Below are positions 34,474 to 42,168 of a DNA stretch of 64,000 nucleotides, in pieces; the first letter of the stretch is position 1, and each line of letters starts with the position of its first letter. Under the pieces are notes generated by a model. It searched no databases and was not told the origin of the DNA. It saw only the letters and a program-made list of their open reading frames with translations. Position numbers and translations under genes: made by a program. Source of the stretch: Vibrio ostreae (lineage in GTDB: Bacteria; Pseudomonadota; Gammaproteobacteria; Enterobacterales; Vibrionaceae); NCBI RefSeq assembly GCF_019226825.1, contig NZ_CP076642.1:186001-250000 (forward strand). The letters run 5' to 3'.

Positions 34474-34493
34474 GCCCCGCCGTGGCGCGGGGC
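34474..34493 (+). other. Hairpin between hcp and hcr
   Basis: GCCCCGC (34474-34480) pairs with GCGGGGC (34487-34493), followed by TTTCT. It may attenuate hcr relative to hcp or stabilise the hcp message. Confidence 0.6.
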
Positions 34494-34521
34494 TTTCTCG
34501 CAATGCATCAAAGAGAAGATT

Positions 34522-35568
34522 ATGTTTTTTGAATGGCAAGGTCAGCAGCCCGTCACCCTGCGCTGTATTGATAAGATGACTGAAACCCGGGACAGCGTCA
34601 GCATCAAACTGGCGGCGCTCAACCCAGCGTTACTGTTCCGCTTCAAGCCCGGCCAGTTTATTAATCTCGGGGTAGAGATTGACGGCCGGAGTGAATTTCG
34701 CGCCTACTCCATCAGCTCAATGAACGACGAAGATTATCTTCAACTGACGATTAAGCGCGTCGATGGCGGCAAGGTCTCTAACTTTATCCTTGATTCCCTA
34801 TTATCCGGTGATACGGTACAAGCACTACCGCCAGCGGGAGATTTTAACTGCATTGATCATCCGCCTGTCCAATCACACCAGGGCGCTAAAACGCTGCTGA
34901 TCAGTGCCGGATGCGGTATAACGCCGGTCTTTGCCATGGCAAAATACTGGCTGCAGAGCGCGAAAAGCGATGTGCATATTACGTTTCTTCACGTCGCACG
35001 CAGCGCAGCTGACACCATTTATTACCACCAGCTGGAATCGCTGCATGCCATCTATCCCAACTTTGATTTAAAGCTGCTGCTGAAAAACAGTGCCGGTACC
35101 CGCCATCCACAAGGTCGTCTCAATCTCGACTGGTTGCTCGAACTGGTGCCGGATGTCGAGCAGCGCACGGTTTACCTGTGCGGCCCAGGTCAGTTTATGC
35201 AGGATGTGCAGGGCTACTTAGCCGCCGTTAACTTTGATATGGCCAACTTTTATCAGGAAAGTTTTACCCCGGTAATTGGTCAAAACTCTGACCTCGCTGA
35301 TGAACCGGTTAATGTGTTTGTACCTGATTTTGATCTGAGTATAGAAGCGCAAAAAGGACAGCCGCTGGTTGAGGTACTGGAAAATGCAGGGCTGCCGATC
35401 ATCGCCGCGTGCCGCAGCGGGATCTGTGGATCGTGTAAATGCAAAGTCGAAACGGGCAGTGTCACCTCGACCAGTCAGCAGACGCTGACACCGCAAGAGA
35501 TTGAGCAGGGCTATGTTCTGGCGTGCTCTTCGTTAGTCGAATCGGATCTGCAAGTGCAGTTAGGTTAG
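34522..35568 (+). CDS. hcr: Hcr, NADH-dependent Hcp reductase
   Basis: The 348-residue protein is a flavodoxin-reductase-type FAD/NAD domain (FAD motif RAYSIS at 60-65, NAD-binding LLISAGCGITP near 125-135) fused to a C-terminal plant-type [2Fe-2S] ferredoxin. The iron ligands are C297, C302, C305 and C335. It passes electrons from NADH to Hcp. It follows hcp by 67 bp and shares its promoter. The start was placed at ATG 34522 after AAAGAGAAG; a longer frame would run through the hairpin. Confidence 0.92.
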   Translation: MFFEWQGQQPVTLRCIDKMTETRDSVSIKLAALNPALLFRFKPGQFINLGVEIDGRSEFRAYSISSMNDEDYLQLTIKRVDGGKVSNFILDSLLSGDTVQALPPAGDFNCIDHPPVQSHQGAKTLLISAGCGITPVFAMAKYWLQSAKSDVHITFLHVARSAADTIYYHQLESLHAIYPNFDLKLLLKNSAGTRHPQGRLNLDWLLELVPDVEQRTVYLCGPGQFMQDVQGYLAAVNFDMANFYQESFTPVIGQNSDLADEPVNVFVPDFDLSIEAQKGQPLVEVLENAGLPIIAACRSGICGSCKCKVETGSVTSTSQQTLTPQEIEQGYVLACSSLVESDLQVQLG

Positions 35569-35628
35569 GACGGGCAACGGTGTAGCTGTGTTGGCTGCGC
35601 ACGTTCATGTAAATATTCAAATGGCTCT

Positions 35629-35657
35629 GTTGAGCTTGATTCAAGTGAGCCATTTTT
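35629..35657 (+). terminator. Terminator of the hcp-hcr operon
   Basis: AAATGGCTC (35629-35637) pairs with GAGCCATTT (35647-35655), followed by TT and G. It ends the hcp-hcr transcript about 60 bp after hcr. Confidence 0.75.
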
Positions 35658-35726
35658 GTTTGCATAAAATTAATGGCTAAGTATTTAGCTTAGGCATCAT
35701 CCTGATGCCACCAAAGTTGCGGATCG

Positions 35727-36038
35727 TTAAATACTGCCTTCACGTTCGATAACTAAGATTCTGGCTTCACCTTGAGGATGAGCGACATGTTCGGTGCCGA
35801 CGGAGGCAAAGAAAATATCCCCGGCATTTAAAATCTCAGATTTTGTCTCGCCATCTTCTTTGTACAGCATTTTGACCACTCCGTGCATAACAGCAAAGAC
35901 TTCTTCACCATCATTGACGTGCCAGATGTACGGCTTATCGGTCCAATGTAAACGCGTGGTGACACCACTCATGTTAGCGATATCCTTAGCTCCCCAGGCC
36001 CTGTCTGCGGTAAATTCCTGGCTTCTGATTATTTCCAC
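35727..36038 (-). CDS. Small cupin-domain protein
   Basis: The 103-residue single-domain cupin has a first motif region HVNDGEEVFAVMHG and a second around GTEHVAHPQGEARILVIE. The histidines and glutamate could bind one metal ion. It is a single gene with no clear partner. Cupins of this type vary from enzymes to sugar-binding regulators, so the role is open. Confidence 0.75.
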   Translation of the reverse strand: MEIIRSQEFTADRAWGAKDIANMSGVTTRLHWTDKPYIWHVNDGEEVFAVMHGVVKMLYKEDGETKSEILNAGDIFFASVGTEHVAHPQGEARILVIEREGSI

Positions 36039-36188
36039 GTTATGTCCTTATTACTGAGTTTCTGAACGACAGAGTGTCGCTGCCTTATACATCACAATCA
36101 ATTGAGCACATAGTTAACCATCCGTTACAGCAGGTCAACTTATACCAACACAACTCGTGACTGGTTGCAGTGCATAAAGTGATTTACT

Positions 36189-36891
36189 ATGCCAACAATC
36201 ACGCTAGCGTTGTTGGCCATGCGCAGCCCCTTAATGTGTGTCGGGGCGATCATCATGCTGTTTGCGACCAACTTTAAACTCACCCTGATTGTGCTGGCCT
36301 CGGTGCCTTTTGTTTTAGTGCCGCTCCTGGTTTACGGGCGACGCGTGCGTGCGTTGTCGCGTAAAAGTCAGGATTCAATGGCAGATGTCGGCAGCTACGC
36401 CGGTGAAGCCATAGAGCACATAAAAACAGTGCAGAGTTTTAACTCCGAACCTTACGAAAAAGCCGCCTTTGCTGCAGAAGTCGAAAAAGCGATTGAGGTC
36501 GGCCGTCAGTGGGTTAAGCAGCGGGCGATTTTAATTTCTGGTGTGATTGTTTTTGTGTTTAGCGCAATCGCAGGCATGCTCTGGGTCGGCTGCAGTGGCG
36601 TTATCCAGGGTAAAATGTCGGCGGGCAACCTGGGCGCTTTTGTGTTTTTGCCATTATGGTTGCCTCTTCGATGGCGACGATTTCTGAAGTGCTGGGTGCA
36701 CTGCAAAGAGCGGCGGGTGCAACCGAAAGGCTGATTGAGATTCTGCAGGTCAAGAGCGACATCAGTGCGCCGGCAAGATAGCAGTATTAGATGGCGGTCA
36801 ACTGGTCGATATCGGTAATCACAAGTCGCTGATGCAAACCTGCGATCTCTATCAAAGGCTGGTGGCACTGCAGTTTAAGCACCTGGAATGA
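36189..36891 (+). pseudogene. Remnant of an MsbA-like ABC exporter
   Basis: The first frame (36189-36734) encodes transmembrane segments and the intracellular loop of a type IV ABC exporter (FATNFKLTLIVLASVP, YAGEAIEHIKTVQSF). It lacks the N-terminal membrane part. A frameshift near 36650 is followed by sequence reading ATISEVLGALQRAAGATER, the usual linker to the ATPase domain. Shortly afterwards the sequence jumps to GKIAVLDGGQLVDIGNH, the end of the ATPase domain, ending at TGA 36889-36891. The Walker A, signature and Walker B regions are missing, so the gene is dead through 5' truncation, frameshift and an internal deletion of about 200 codons. Confidence 0.8.
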
Positions 36892-36964
36892 TGGCGGGCT
36901 GTCGCTAGTTTAGTGGCCTGCAGCGGCAGTAAGGCAGGCTGTTAGGAGTTATGGCTGATACAAA

Positions 36965-36991
36965 AAAGCCGCTGAACAATCAGCGGCTTTT
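36965..36991. terminator. Terminator of tRNA-Ser
   Basis: AAAGCCGCTGA (36965-36975) pairs with TCAGCGGCTTT (36980-36990). Read on the minus strand it is followed by six T, so it ends the tRNA transcript and also blocks plus-strand read-through. Confidence 0.85.
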
Positions 36992-36997
36992 CGAATG

Positions 36998-37088
36998 TGG
37001 CGGAGAGATAGGGATTTGAACCCTAGGTACGCTATTAACGTACGCCGGTTTTCAAGACCGGTGCTTTCAACCACTCAGCCATCTCTCC
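36998..37088 (-). tRNA. tRNA-Ser (anticodon UGA)
   Basis: The minus strand reads GGAGAGATGGCTGAG at the 5' end and closes with TCTCTCC and encoded CCA. The acceptor stem pairs perfectly. The anticodon stem CCGGT/ACCGG encloses CTTGAAA, giving anticodon UGA for serine. The long variable arm (GCGTACGTTAATAGCGTAC) is class II, as expected. The total is 91 nt with CCA. Confidence 0.95.
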
Positions 37089-37306
37089 GTAATTGCGGTG
37101 AATCATACGCGTGGCGGTTGGTCTTGTAAATACACTTTTGTGCTAAGTGGGCAATATACAACCGTTTTTTGACGTTTTTATCCCAGCCGGAGCGTTTACG
37201 CCGCTTTGGACCGCACCGAATGGCTGACAGGCCCAAATTGCCATAGACAAAAAAGCTGACTCACGGAGCCAGCTTTCTATTTTTATCTTGGGTGAAGACT
37301 TCGCGA

Positions 37307-38563
37307 TTAACGCAGAATCATCTGAGCACGTTCAGGGCCGACGGAGATCATCTTCACTGGCACACCCATCAGCTCTTCGACACGCAGTACGTATTGCTGC
37401 GCCGCTTTTGGCAGACTTTCGAAGGTGCGACAGCCTGTGATGTCTTCATTCCAGCCTTCCATTTGCTCGTAAACCGGAGCCAGAGAAGAGGTTTGTGGCC
37501 AGATTGGGTTTTCGCTGTGCTCACCGTCGTAGCTGACACAGATCTTCAGATCCAGCATACCAGACAGGCAGTCCAGCTTGGTCAGCGCGACTTCAGTGGC
37601 CGCTTGCAGCTCAACACCGTTGCGGGTTGCTACTGCGTCAAAGTAACCCATATCACGTGGACGACCCGTTACTGCGCCGTATTCGTTGGCCGCTTCACGG
37701 AAGTTGTCCTGCTCTTCCATCGCAGTGATCAGAGTGCCGGTGCCTACTGATGAACTGAATGATTTCGCGACTGCGATAACGCGCTCCGGACGCAGAGCCG
37801 GCAGGCCGCTACCCAGACCAGCGTACGCTGCGGTGACGTTTGATGATGTTGTCCACGGGTATTCACCGTACACCAGGTCACGACCGGCACCCAGCTGCGC
37901 TTCAAACAGCAGGTTTTGATCTTTGGCTTGCAGTACTTTCAGCGGTTCGCTGACGTTGCAGATCGCGTCACGCCATGGCGCAGACACTTCCAGCAGCCAG
38001 TCTGTCATCTCTTGAGCGGTCTGAGAAAATTCAAACGTCGGGTACAGGGCTTTTAGCTGTGGCAGTTTCCAGTCCAGCATGAACTGGATGCGTTCGCGCA
38101 GGACTTCCGGCTGTTTCAGCCAGCCGACCAGGATACCTTTTTTCATCACGCGGTCGCCGTAAGCCGGCGCAATACCCTGGCGGGTTGAGCCGTAAGCGCC
38201 GTCGCCCAGACGAACTTCTTCCAGTGTATCTTCCAGTGCGTGGATAGGCAGACACAGGGTGGCACGGTCTGAAATACATAGGTTCACGTCAACGCCAGCT
38301 GCTTTCACTTCTTCGATTTCCTGAGAAAGCGGAGCAGGGCTGATGACCATGCCAGGGCCAAGAACCGCCAGACAGCCTGGGTTAAACACGCCGCTTGGCA
38401 GCTGGTGCAGTTTGAATGTACCCAGATCATTCACTACAGTGTGACCGGCGTTATTACCGCCTTGGAAACGGATGCTCGCTGCGGCGCTATCGGCTAAATA
38501 GTCCACGATACGGCCTTTACCTTCATCACCCCAGTTTGCACCAACAACAACGATAGACGACAT
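37307..38563 (-). CDS. purA2: Second, divergent adenylosuccinate synthetase (PurA2)
   Basis: The 418-residue protein is shorter than the main PurA (about 432). The catalytic residues D13 (GDEGKG) and H41 (GHT) are kept, with the P-loop-like GANWGDEGKG and FQGGNNAGHT. Other conserved blocks differ: the usual FEGAQG is FEAQLG, TRVG is SSVG and GRPRRTG is GRPRDMG. Such second copies are known in several Vibrio species. It catalyses, or once catalysed, IMP plus aspartate to adenylosuccinate. A LysR regulator is divergent from it, which suggests conditional use. It is not PurZ-like, because the D13 equivalent is retained. GAGGAG precedes the ATG. Confidence 0.85.
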   Translation of the reverse strand: MSSIVVVGANWGDEGKGRIVDYLADSAAASIRFQGGNNAGHTVVNDLGTFKLHQLPSGVFNPGCLAVLGPGMVISPAPLSQEIEEVKAAGVDVNLCISDRATLCLPIHALEDTLEEVRLGDGAYGSTRQGIAPAYGDRVMKKGILVGWLKQPEVLRERIQFMLDWKLPQLKALYPTFEFSQTAQEMTDWLLEVSAPWRDAICNVSEPLKVLQAKDQNLLFEAQLGAGRDLVYGEYPWTTSSNVTAAYAGLGSGLPALRPERVIAVAKSFSSSVGTGTLITAMEEQDNFREAANEYGAVTGRPRDMGYFDAVATRNGVELQAATEVALTKLDCLSGMLDLKICVSYDGEHSENPIWPQTSSLAPVYEQMEGWNEDITGCRTFESLPKAAQQYVLRVEELMGVPVKMISVGPERAQMILR

Positions 38564-38622
38564 GTTTTTATCTCCTCAAAAGTTACGCATTGATCCTAGT
38601 GGGACGGCAAGAATAAGAAAAA

Positions 38623-38639
38623 TTAATTATTATTATTAA
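38623..38639. promoter_or_regulatory. Possible LysR-type operator between purA2 and its regulator
   Basis: TTAAT-N7-ATTAA is an inverted repeat with T-N11-A spacing as in LysR operators, placed between the two divergent genes. The sequence is low-complexity A+T, so the evidence is weak. Confidence 0.3.
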
Positions 38640-38731
38640 CTTGATAAGGATTTCATATCGGGATATTTTGCCCGCGATTGACCGTGAGGTGAAAGGCGGT
38701 CTGCAATCAAATTGATATAAGAGGATTTGCG

Positions 38732-39622
38732 ATGCTTGATCTGCACTGGCTCAATACCTTTGTCACCCTGGCCAGGCTGGAACATTTTGGTAAAACGGCC
38801 AATGAACTGCATATGACTCAACCCAATGTCAGCCTGCACATCAAACAACTCGAGCAAACCACCCGGGTGAAGCTGATTGAACGTAATCCGTTTCGGTTGA
38901 CTCATGCCGGTGAGCGCTTGCTCAAGAGCGCGCAAAACACCTTGATGGAGCTGCAAAGTTGTCAGGCTGATTTGAATGCGATCAATGACTTATGTCAGGG
39001 GACGATGACGATAGCGGCCAGTGATATTATCTCGCGCTGGTTGCTGATCAGCCCGTTTCAGTCGTTCAAATCCGAGTTTCCCGGCATCGATCTGACCCTG
39101 CTCAATACTACTTCTTCTCAGGCGGCGGATCTGGTCAAAAATGCCAAAGCCGATTTGGGTTTTGTTATGGCGCAGAAGGAGAGTCAGCCGCTGCATTTTG
39201 TCGAGCTGAAGCAGGTGAAATGGTGTGCGTTGGGTAACAATCTCGATAAATGGCAACGTGGGGAAACGGTGGGTAATCTTGAAGCGCCGACTCTGATTTT
39301 GCTTGGTCATGATACCCGGACCCGGGATCTGATTGATCCGGCGTTAAGTAAACTGGGCCTGATGAACTACCGAATCATGGAAGTCGGTAGTGTGGACGCG
39401 CAAATCGATTGGGCTGAAGCGGGTTTTGGTATTGCGATAGTGCCGGACTTTGCTCTGCATCCTAAGCTAAACCTGCAGTCGGATATCACACCTTTACCTT
39501 CATTTCCCTCGGCGAGCCTGGGTTATATCGTACGCCAAAATCAGGTGCTGTCGAAAGCGATCAAAAAGCTATTACACTGGGTTGATGAAGAGATTGTTCG
39601 CTCACCGCATGTCAATGGTTGA
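38732..39622 (+). CDS. LysR-family regulator divergent from purA2
   Basis: The 296-residue regulator has an N-terminal helix-turn-helix (LEHFGKTANELHMTQPNVSLHIKQ split over residues 16-40) and a LysR substrate domain. It starts at ATG 38732 after ATAAGAGGA. The divergent arrangement with purA2 suggests that it controls that gene, perhaps in response to a purine-related metabolite. Confidence 0.9.
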   Translation: MLDLHWLNTFVTLARLEHFGKTANELHMTQPNVSLHIKQLEQTTRVKLIERNPFRLTHAGERLLKSAQNTLMELQSCQADLNAINDLCQGTMTIAASDIISRWLLISPFQSFKSEFPGIDLTLLNTTSSQAADLVKNAKADLGFVMAQKESQPLHFVELKQVKWCALGNNLDKWQRGETVGNLEAPTLILLGHDTRTRDLIDPALSKLGLMNYRIMEVGSVDAQIDWAEAGFGIAIVPDFALHPKLNLQSDITPLPSFPSASLGYIVRQNQVLSKAIKKLLHWVDEEIVRSPHVNG

Positions 39623-39937
39623 GCAGGGCAGTTGTGAGCGATAACAGCGTTGATTATCGTTAAGTAGACGATAGCAGGTGTAAATGAGTAACGATTGTCT
39701 ACAGTTATGGAAGCGGTCTGAATTAAAATTGGCGGTTAAACATTGTCCACATAAACGGTGTTTTCACTCTACTTGCTGAGATGCTAATAAAATAATGTTT
39801 TATTAATAAGTTTTTGAATTTGATAGGGAAATAGTGGTTGAGTAAACGCTTGTACGCCCGAAAGTATTTGCAGGTTACTGTGAAGTACTTCAAAATTAGC
39901 GGGTTAGCAATTCTTCTTAGTTAAGAATGAGGTTTTG
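39623..39937. other. Intergenic region upstream of the MaoC gene
   Basis: About 315 bp with no supported gene. Its right end contains a small hairpin, ATTCTT paired with AAGAAT (39909-39927), just before the ribosome site of the next gene. Confidence 0.4.
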
Positions 39938-40606
39938 ATGAAAGTCGCGGATTTATTTAAGCATCGTGCGGAAAATTTAGTAAAGCATGCTGAATCTAAG
40001 CAGTGGGTCACTCCCGCTATGCGCGAATATTGGGACGAGTTCTTAGGCAAAGCCAACAATCGCCAGCTGTTTTCTTGGTTGAAAGAGTTTCATCCGGCGA
40101 ATGAAGATGTACAAATGCCTGAGCCCATCGTGCTGAAGCCCGAAGCTCAGGAAGTGTACGATGAACTGATGCCCCAAATTGGCGAAGTCATCCATGTGGG
40201 TGACTGGATGCTCGTGGATCAAGAGCGTATTAATCAATTTGGAGCTGTCACGGAAGATATGCAATGGATTCACACGGATCCAGAGCGTGCTGAAGCGGAA
40301 TCTCCGTTTAAGACAACCATTGCCCATGGTTTTCTGACCCTGTCGTTGTTGCCAAAACTAACTGACAGCGTCGATGAAGCGAATGCCCTGTTCCCAACCG
40401 CTAAAATGGTGGTGAACATTGGCCTTAATTCTGTGCGTTTTCCGTACCCGGTCAAGTCTGACAGTCGAGTGCGTGCCGTGAGCACGTTGTCGAAAGTGAC
40501 GCCTATTAAAAAAGGGTTGGAAATCGAACGTGAAATCAAGGTTGAGATCGAAGGTATTCGCCGCCCTGGTTGTGTAGTGGTTTCAGTCATTCAGTTGCAT
40601 TTTTGA
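39938..40606 (+). CDS. MaoC-like (R)-specific enoyl-CoA hydratase
   Basis: The 222-residue protein has a hot-dog MaoC domain in its C-terminal two-thirds with the hydratase motif (D at IHTDPERAEAESPF and H in TIAHGFLTL). An N-terminal extension of about 70 residues is of unknown role. Such enzymes hydrate trans-2-enoyl-CoA to (R)-3-hydroxyacyl-CoA, for fatty acid or polyhydroxyalkanoate metabolism. The ATG at 39938 was preferred to the preceding TTG. No fatty acid genes are adjacent. Confidence 0.82.
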   Translation: MKVADLFKHRAENLVKHAESKQWVTPAMREYWDEFLGKANNRQLFSWLKEFHPANEDVQMPEPIVLKPEAQEVYDELMPQIGEVIHVGDWMLVDQERINQFGAVTEDMQWIHTDPERAEAESPFKTTIAHGFLTLSLLPKLTDSVDEANALFPTAKMVVNIGLNSVRFPYPVKSDSRVRAVSTLSKVTPIKKGLEIEREIKVEIEGIRRPGCVVVSVIQLHF

Positions 40607-40621
40607 TCCCTGTGATAGACA

Positions 40622-40650
40622 AAAGGAGAGCATCAGCTCTCCTTTTTTGT
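40622..40650. terminator. Bidirectional terminator between maoC and the PstS-like gene
   Basis: AAAGGAGAGC (40622-40631) pairs with GCTCTCCTTT (40636-40645) around ATCA with a T run on the plus side and A run on the left. It serves both convergent genes. Confidence 0.85.
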
Positions 40651-40655
40651 GCCTG

Positions 40656-41474
40656 TTATTTGGCCACTGGAATATAACCATACTCAACGATACGCTCTAC
40701 GGCGCGCGGTGAATGGAGGAAATCCAGAAACGCTTTCACTTCTTTATTCTCTTTGTTGGAATAGTGCAGAATCAGAAACGGGCGCGACAACTCATATTTG
40801 TTTTCAGCAATCGCGCCAGCGCTTGGTGTAACACCTTCGAAGCTGATGGCCTTAACTGATTTATCGACCGAACCGGTAGAGATGAAACCAATCGCCTGAG
40901 TGTTATGGTTGACCAGGGTTTTGACCATGCTGTTGCTGTTGACCACCAGGTTATTTGGGTTGATGTCAGATACCAGACGATCGTTAACGATGGTAGTCAG
41001 GCCAAGCAAGCTTTCAAAGCTGTAACGGGTGCCGGAAGAGGCTTCACGTGTCACAACTGCGATTTTTTGATCGTGGCCGCCAACCTGTTTCCAGTTGGTA
41101 ATATTGCCTTTATAGATGTCGTACAGTTGCTGACGAGTCAGGTTGGTGACCGGGTTTACTCGGTTGATGACCACAGCCAGGCCGTCAAACGCGATGGTAA
41201 AAGTAGCGAGGTTTTCTTCTTCTTCACTCTCAGTCAGGTAACGCGAGCTCATCGCGATATCACTGACGCCTTTTTTCAGCAACGTAATTCCCGCCGTAGA
41301 GCCGACACCTTGAACCGCGATGTAAGTATCGGGATGTGAGGTGTTGTATTCTTCTGCCAGCACGTCCATTAGGCGTGCGACGGATGTAGAACCAGAGACG
41401 TTGATTTCACTGGCTTGCGCAAAAGAAGTAAATAAACAAAGGGAGTAAACAGCGGCAAGCACTACCCGTAACAT
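40656..41474 (-). CDS. PstS-like phosphate-binding periplasmic protein
   Basis: The 272-residue protein has a signal peptide (1 to about 21, cleavage after FAQA). The mature part has phosphate-binding blocks INVSGSTSVARLMD, GVGSTAGITLLKKG, DIAMSSR, REASSGTRYSFE and GFISTGSVDK. It binds phosphate for an ABC importer, but no pstCAB genes are nearby, so it is a detached or regulatory paralogue. GGAGTT precedes the ATG. A candidate Pho box lies 53 bp upstream. Confidence 0.9.
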   Translation of the reverse strand: MLRVVLAAVYSLCLFTSFAQASEINVSGSTSVARLMDVLAEEYNTSHPDTYIAVQGVGSTAGITLLKKGVSDIAMSSRYLTESEEEENLATFTIAFDGLAVVINRVNPVTNLTRQQLYDIYKGNITNWKQVGGHDQKIAVVTREASSGTRYSFESLLGLTTIVNDRLVSDINPNNLVVNSNSMVKTLVNHNTQAIGFISTGSVDKSVKAISFEGVTPSAGAIAENKYELSRPFLILHYSNKENKEVKAFLDFLHSPRAVERIVEYGYIPVAK

Positions 41475-41526
41475 AAAATAAACTCCAAAATCGATGAGTG
41501 ACGAAGCGCTATGGTATGTCGCTGAT

Positions 41527-41544
41527 GTGACATTTTTGTGAATG
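41527..41544 (-). promoter_or_regulatory. Candidate Pho box upstream of the PstS-like gene
   Basis: Read on the minus strand, CATTCAC-AAAA-ATGTCAC has two heptamers 11 bp apart, as in PhoB sites. The second matches CTGTCAC at six of seven positions and the first matches at about four of seven. PhoB control would suit a phosphate-binding protein. Confidence 0.4.
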
Positions 41545-41733
41545 CCGACGTAAAAGCAGAGATAATCTGAGGCGTTACGGATCCAAGTGGCTTTTATGTC
41601 GTTACTTGAACAGCGATGAAAACATCAATAATCTTTGCACAGGTTATACTCAAAACACTTTGAGATCATAGTAATAGTTGTAAGTTTGCGCGATACTAAA
41701 GGCCGGTTTGCTTATCTGGGCGTTAAGGAAGTC

Positions 41734-42087
41734 ATGACAGTTATTAATTTACTGCAGCGTCAAATTGAACGACGGGCGGAGGTCGTATGCGCCAACCGTA
41801 ACCAGAGTTTGCCTGCAGAACTGGGCAAATCGGGGTTTGAGCCAATAGAAAATGGCGTGCACTTTATTCAAAGCCACTTCAAACTCGATTCAAGTCATTG
41901 CGATTACACCAGCCTGGTGGCAAAAGTGATTTGGGAAGAAAGCCACAGCTTATGGGGGCTGTATGTGCCTTCCAATGAGAATGAAGTTCCTGAGTGGGTG
42001 CCGTATCCGTATCTGTCCAAAAGCGGCGATCTGACGGCACTGATCCGTGAAATAGAAAAAGATCCGAAATCGTATTTCTGGAGCTGA
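41734..42087 (+). CDS. DUF3024 family protein
   Basis: The 117-residue protein carries the DUF3024 pattern, including the central VAKVIWEESHSLWGLYVP segment and a proline-rich WVPYPYLSKSGDL. The start at 41734 was chosen because AAGGAAG lies just upstream and the usual N-terminus is short. Function is unknown. It is convergent with rnb. Confidence 0.75.
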   Translation: MTVINLLQRQIERRAEVVCANRNQSLPAELGKSGFEPIENGVHFIQSHFKLDSSHCDYTSLVAKVIWEESHSLWGLYVPSNENEVPEWVPYPYLSKSGDLTALIREIEKDPKSYFWS

Positions 42088-42117
42088 ACAGGCCGCAATC
42101 AAAAAGCAAGCAATAAA

Positions 42118-42142
42118 AAGGGCATTCAATCAGAATGCCCTT
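42118..42142. terminator. Terminator at the end of rnb
   Basis: AAGGGCATTC (42118-42127) pairs with GAATGCCCTT (42133-42142). On the minus strand it is followed by five T, so it ends the rnb transcript; it also faces the DUF3024 gene. Confidence 0.85.
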
Positions 42143-42168
42143 AACTCTCTTAACCCTTAATTGCGGGC

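Noticed and set aside
37307..38563. PurZ-type enzyme for 2-aminoadenine (Z) DNA
   Set aside because: PurZ has lost the Asp13 equivalent, while D13 is present here; no phage genes are near.
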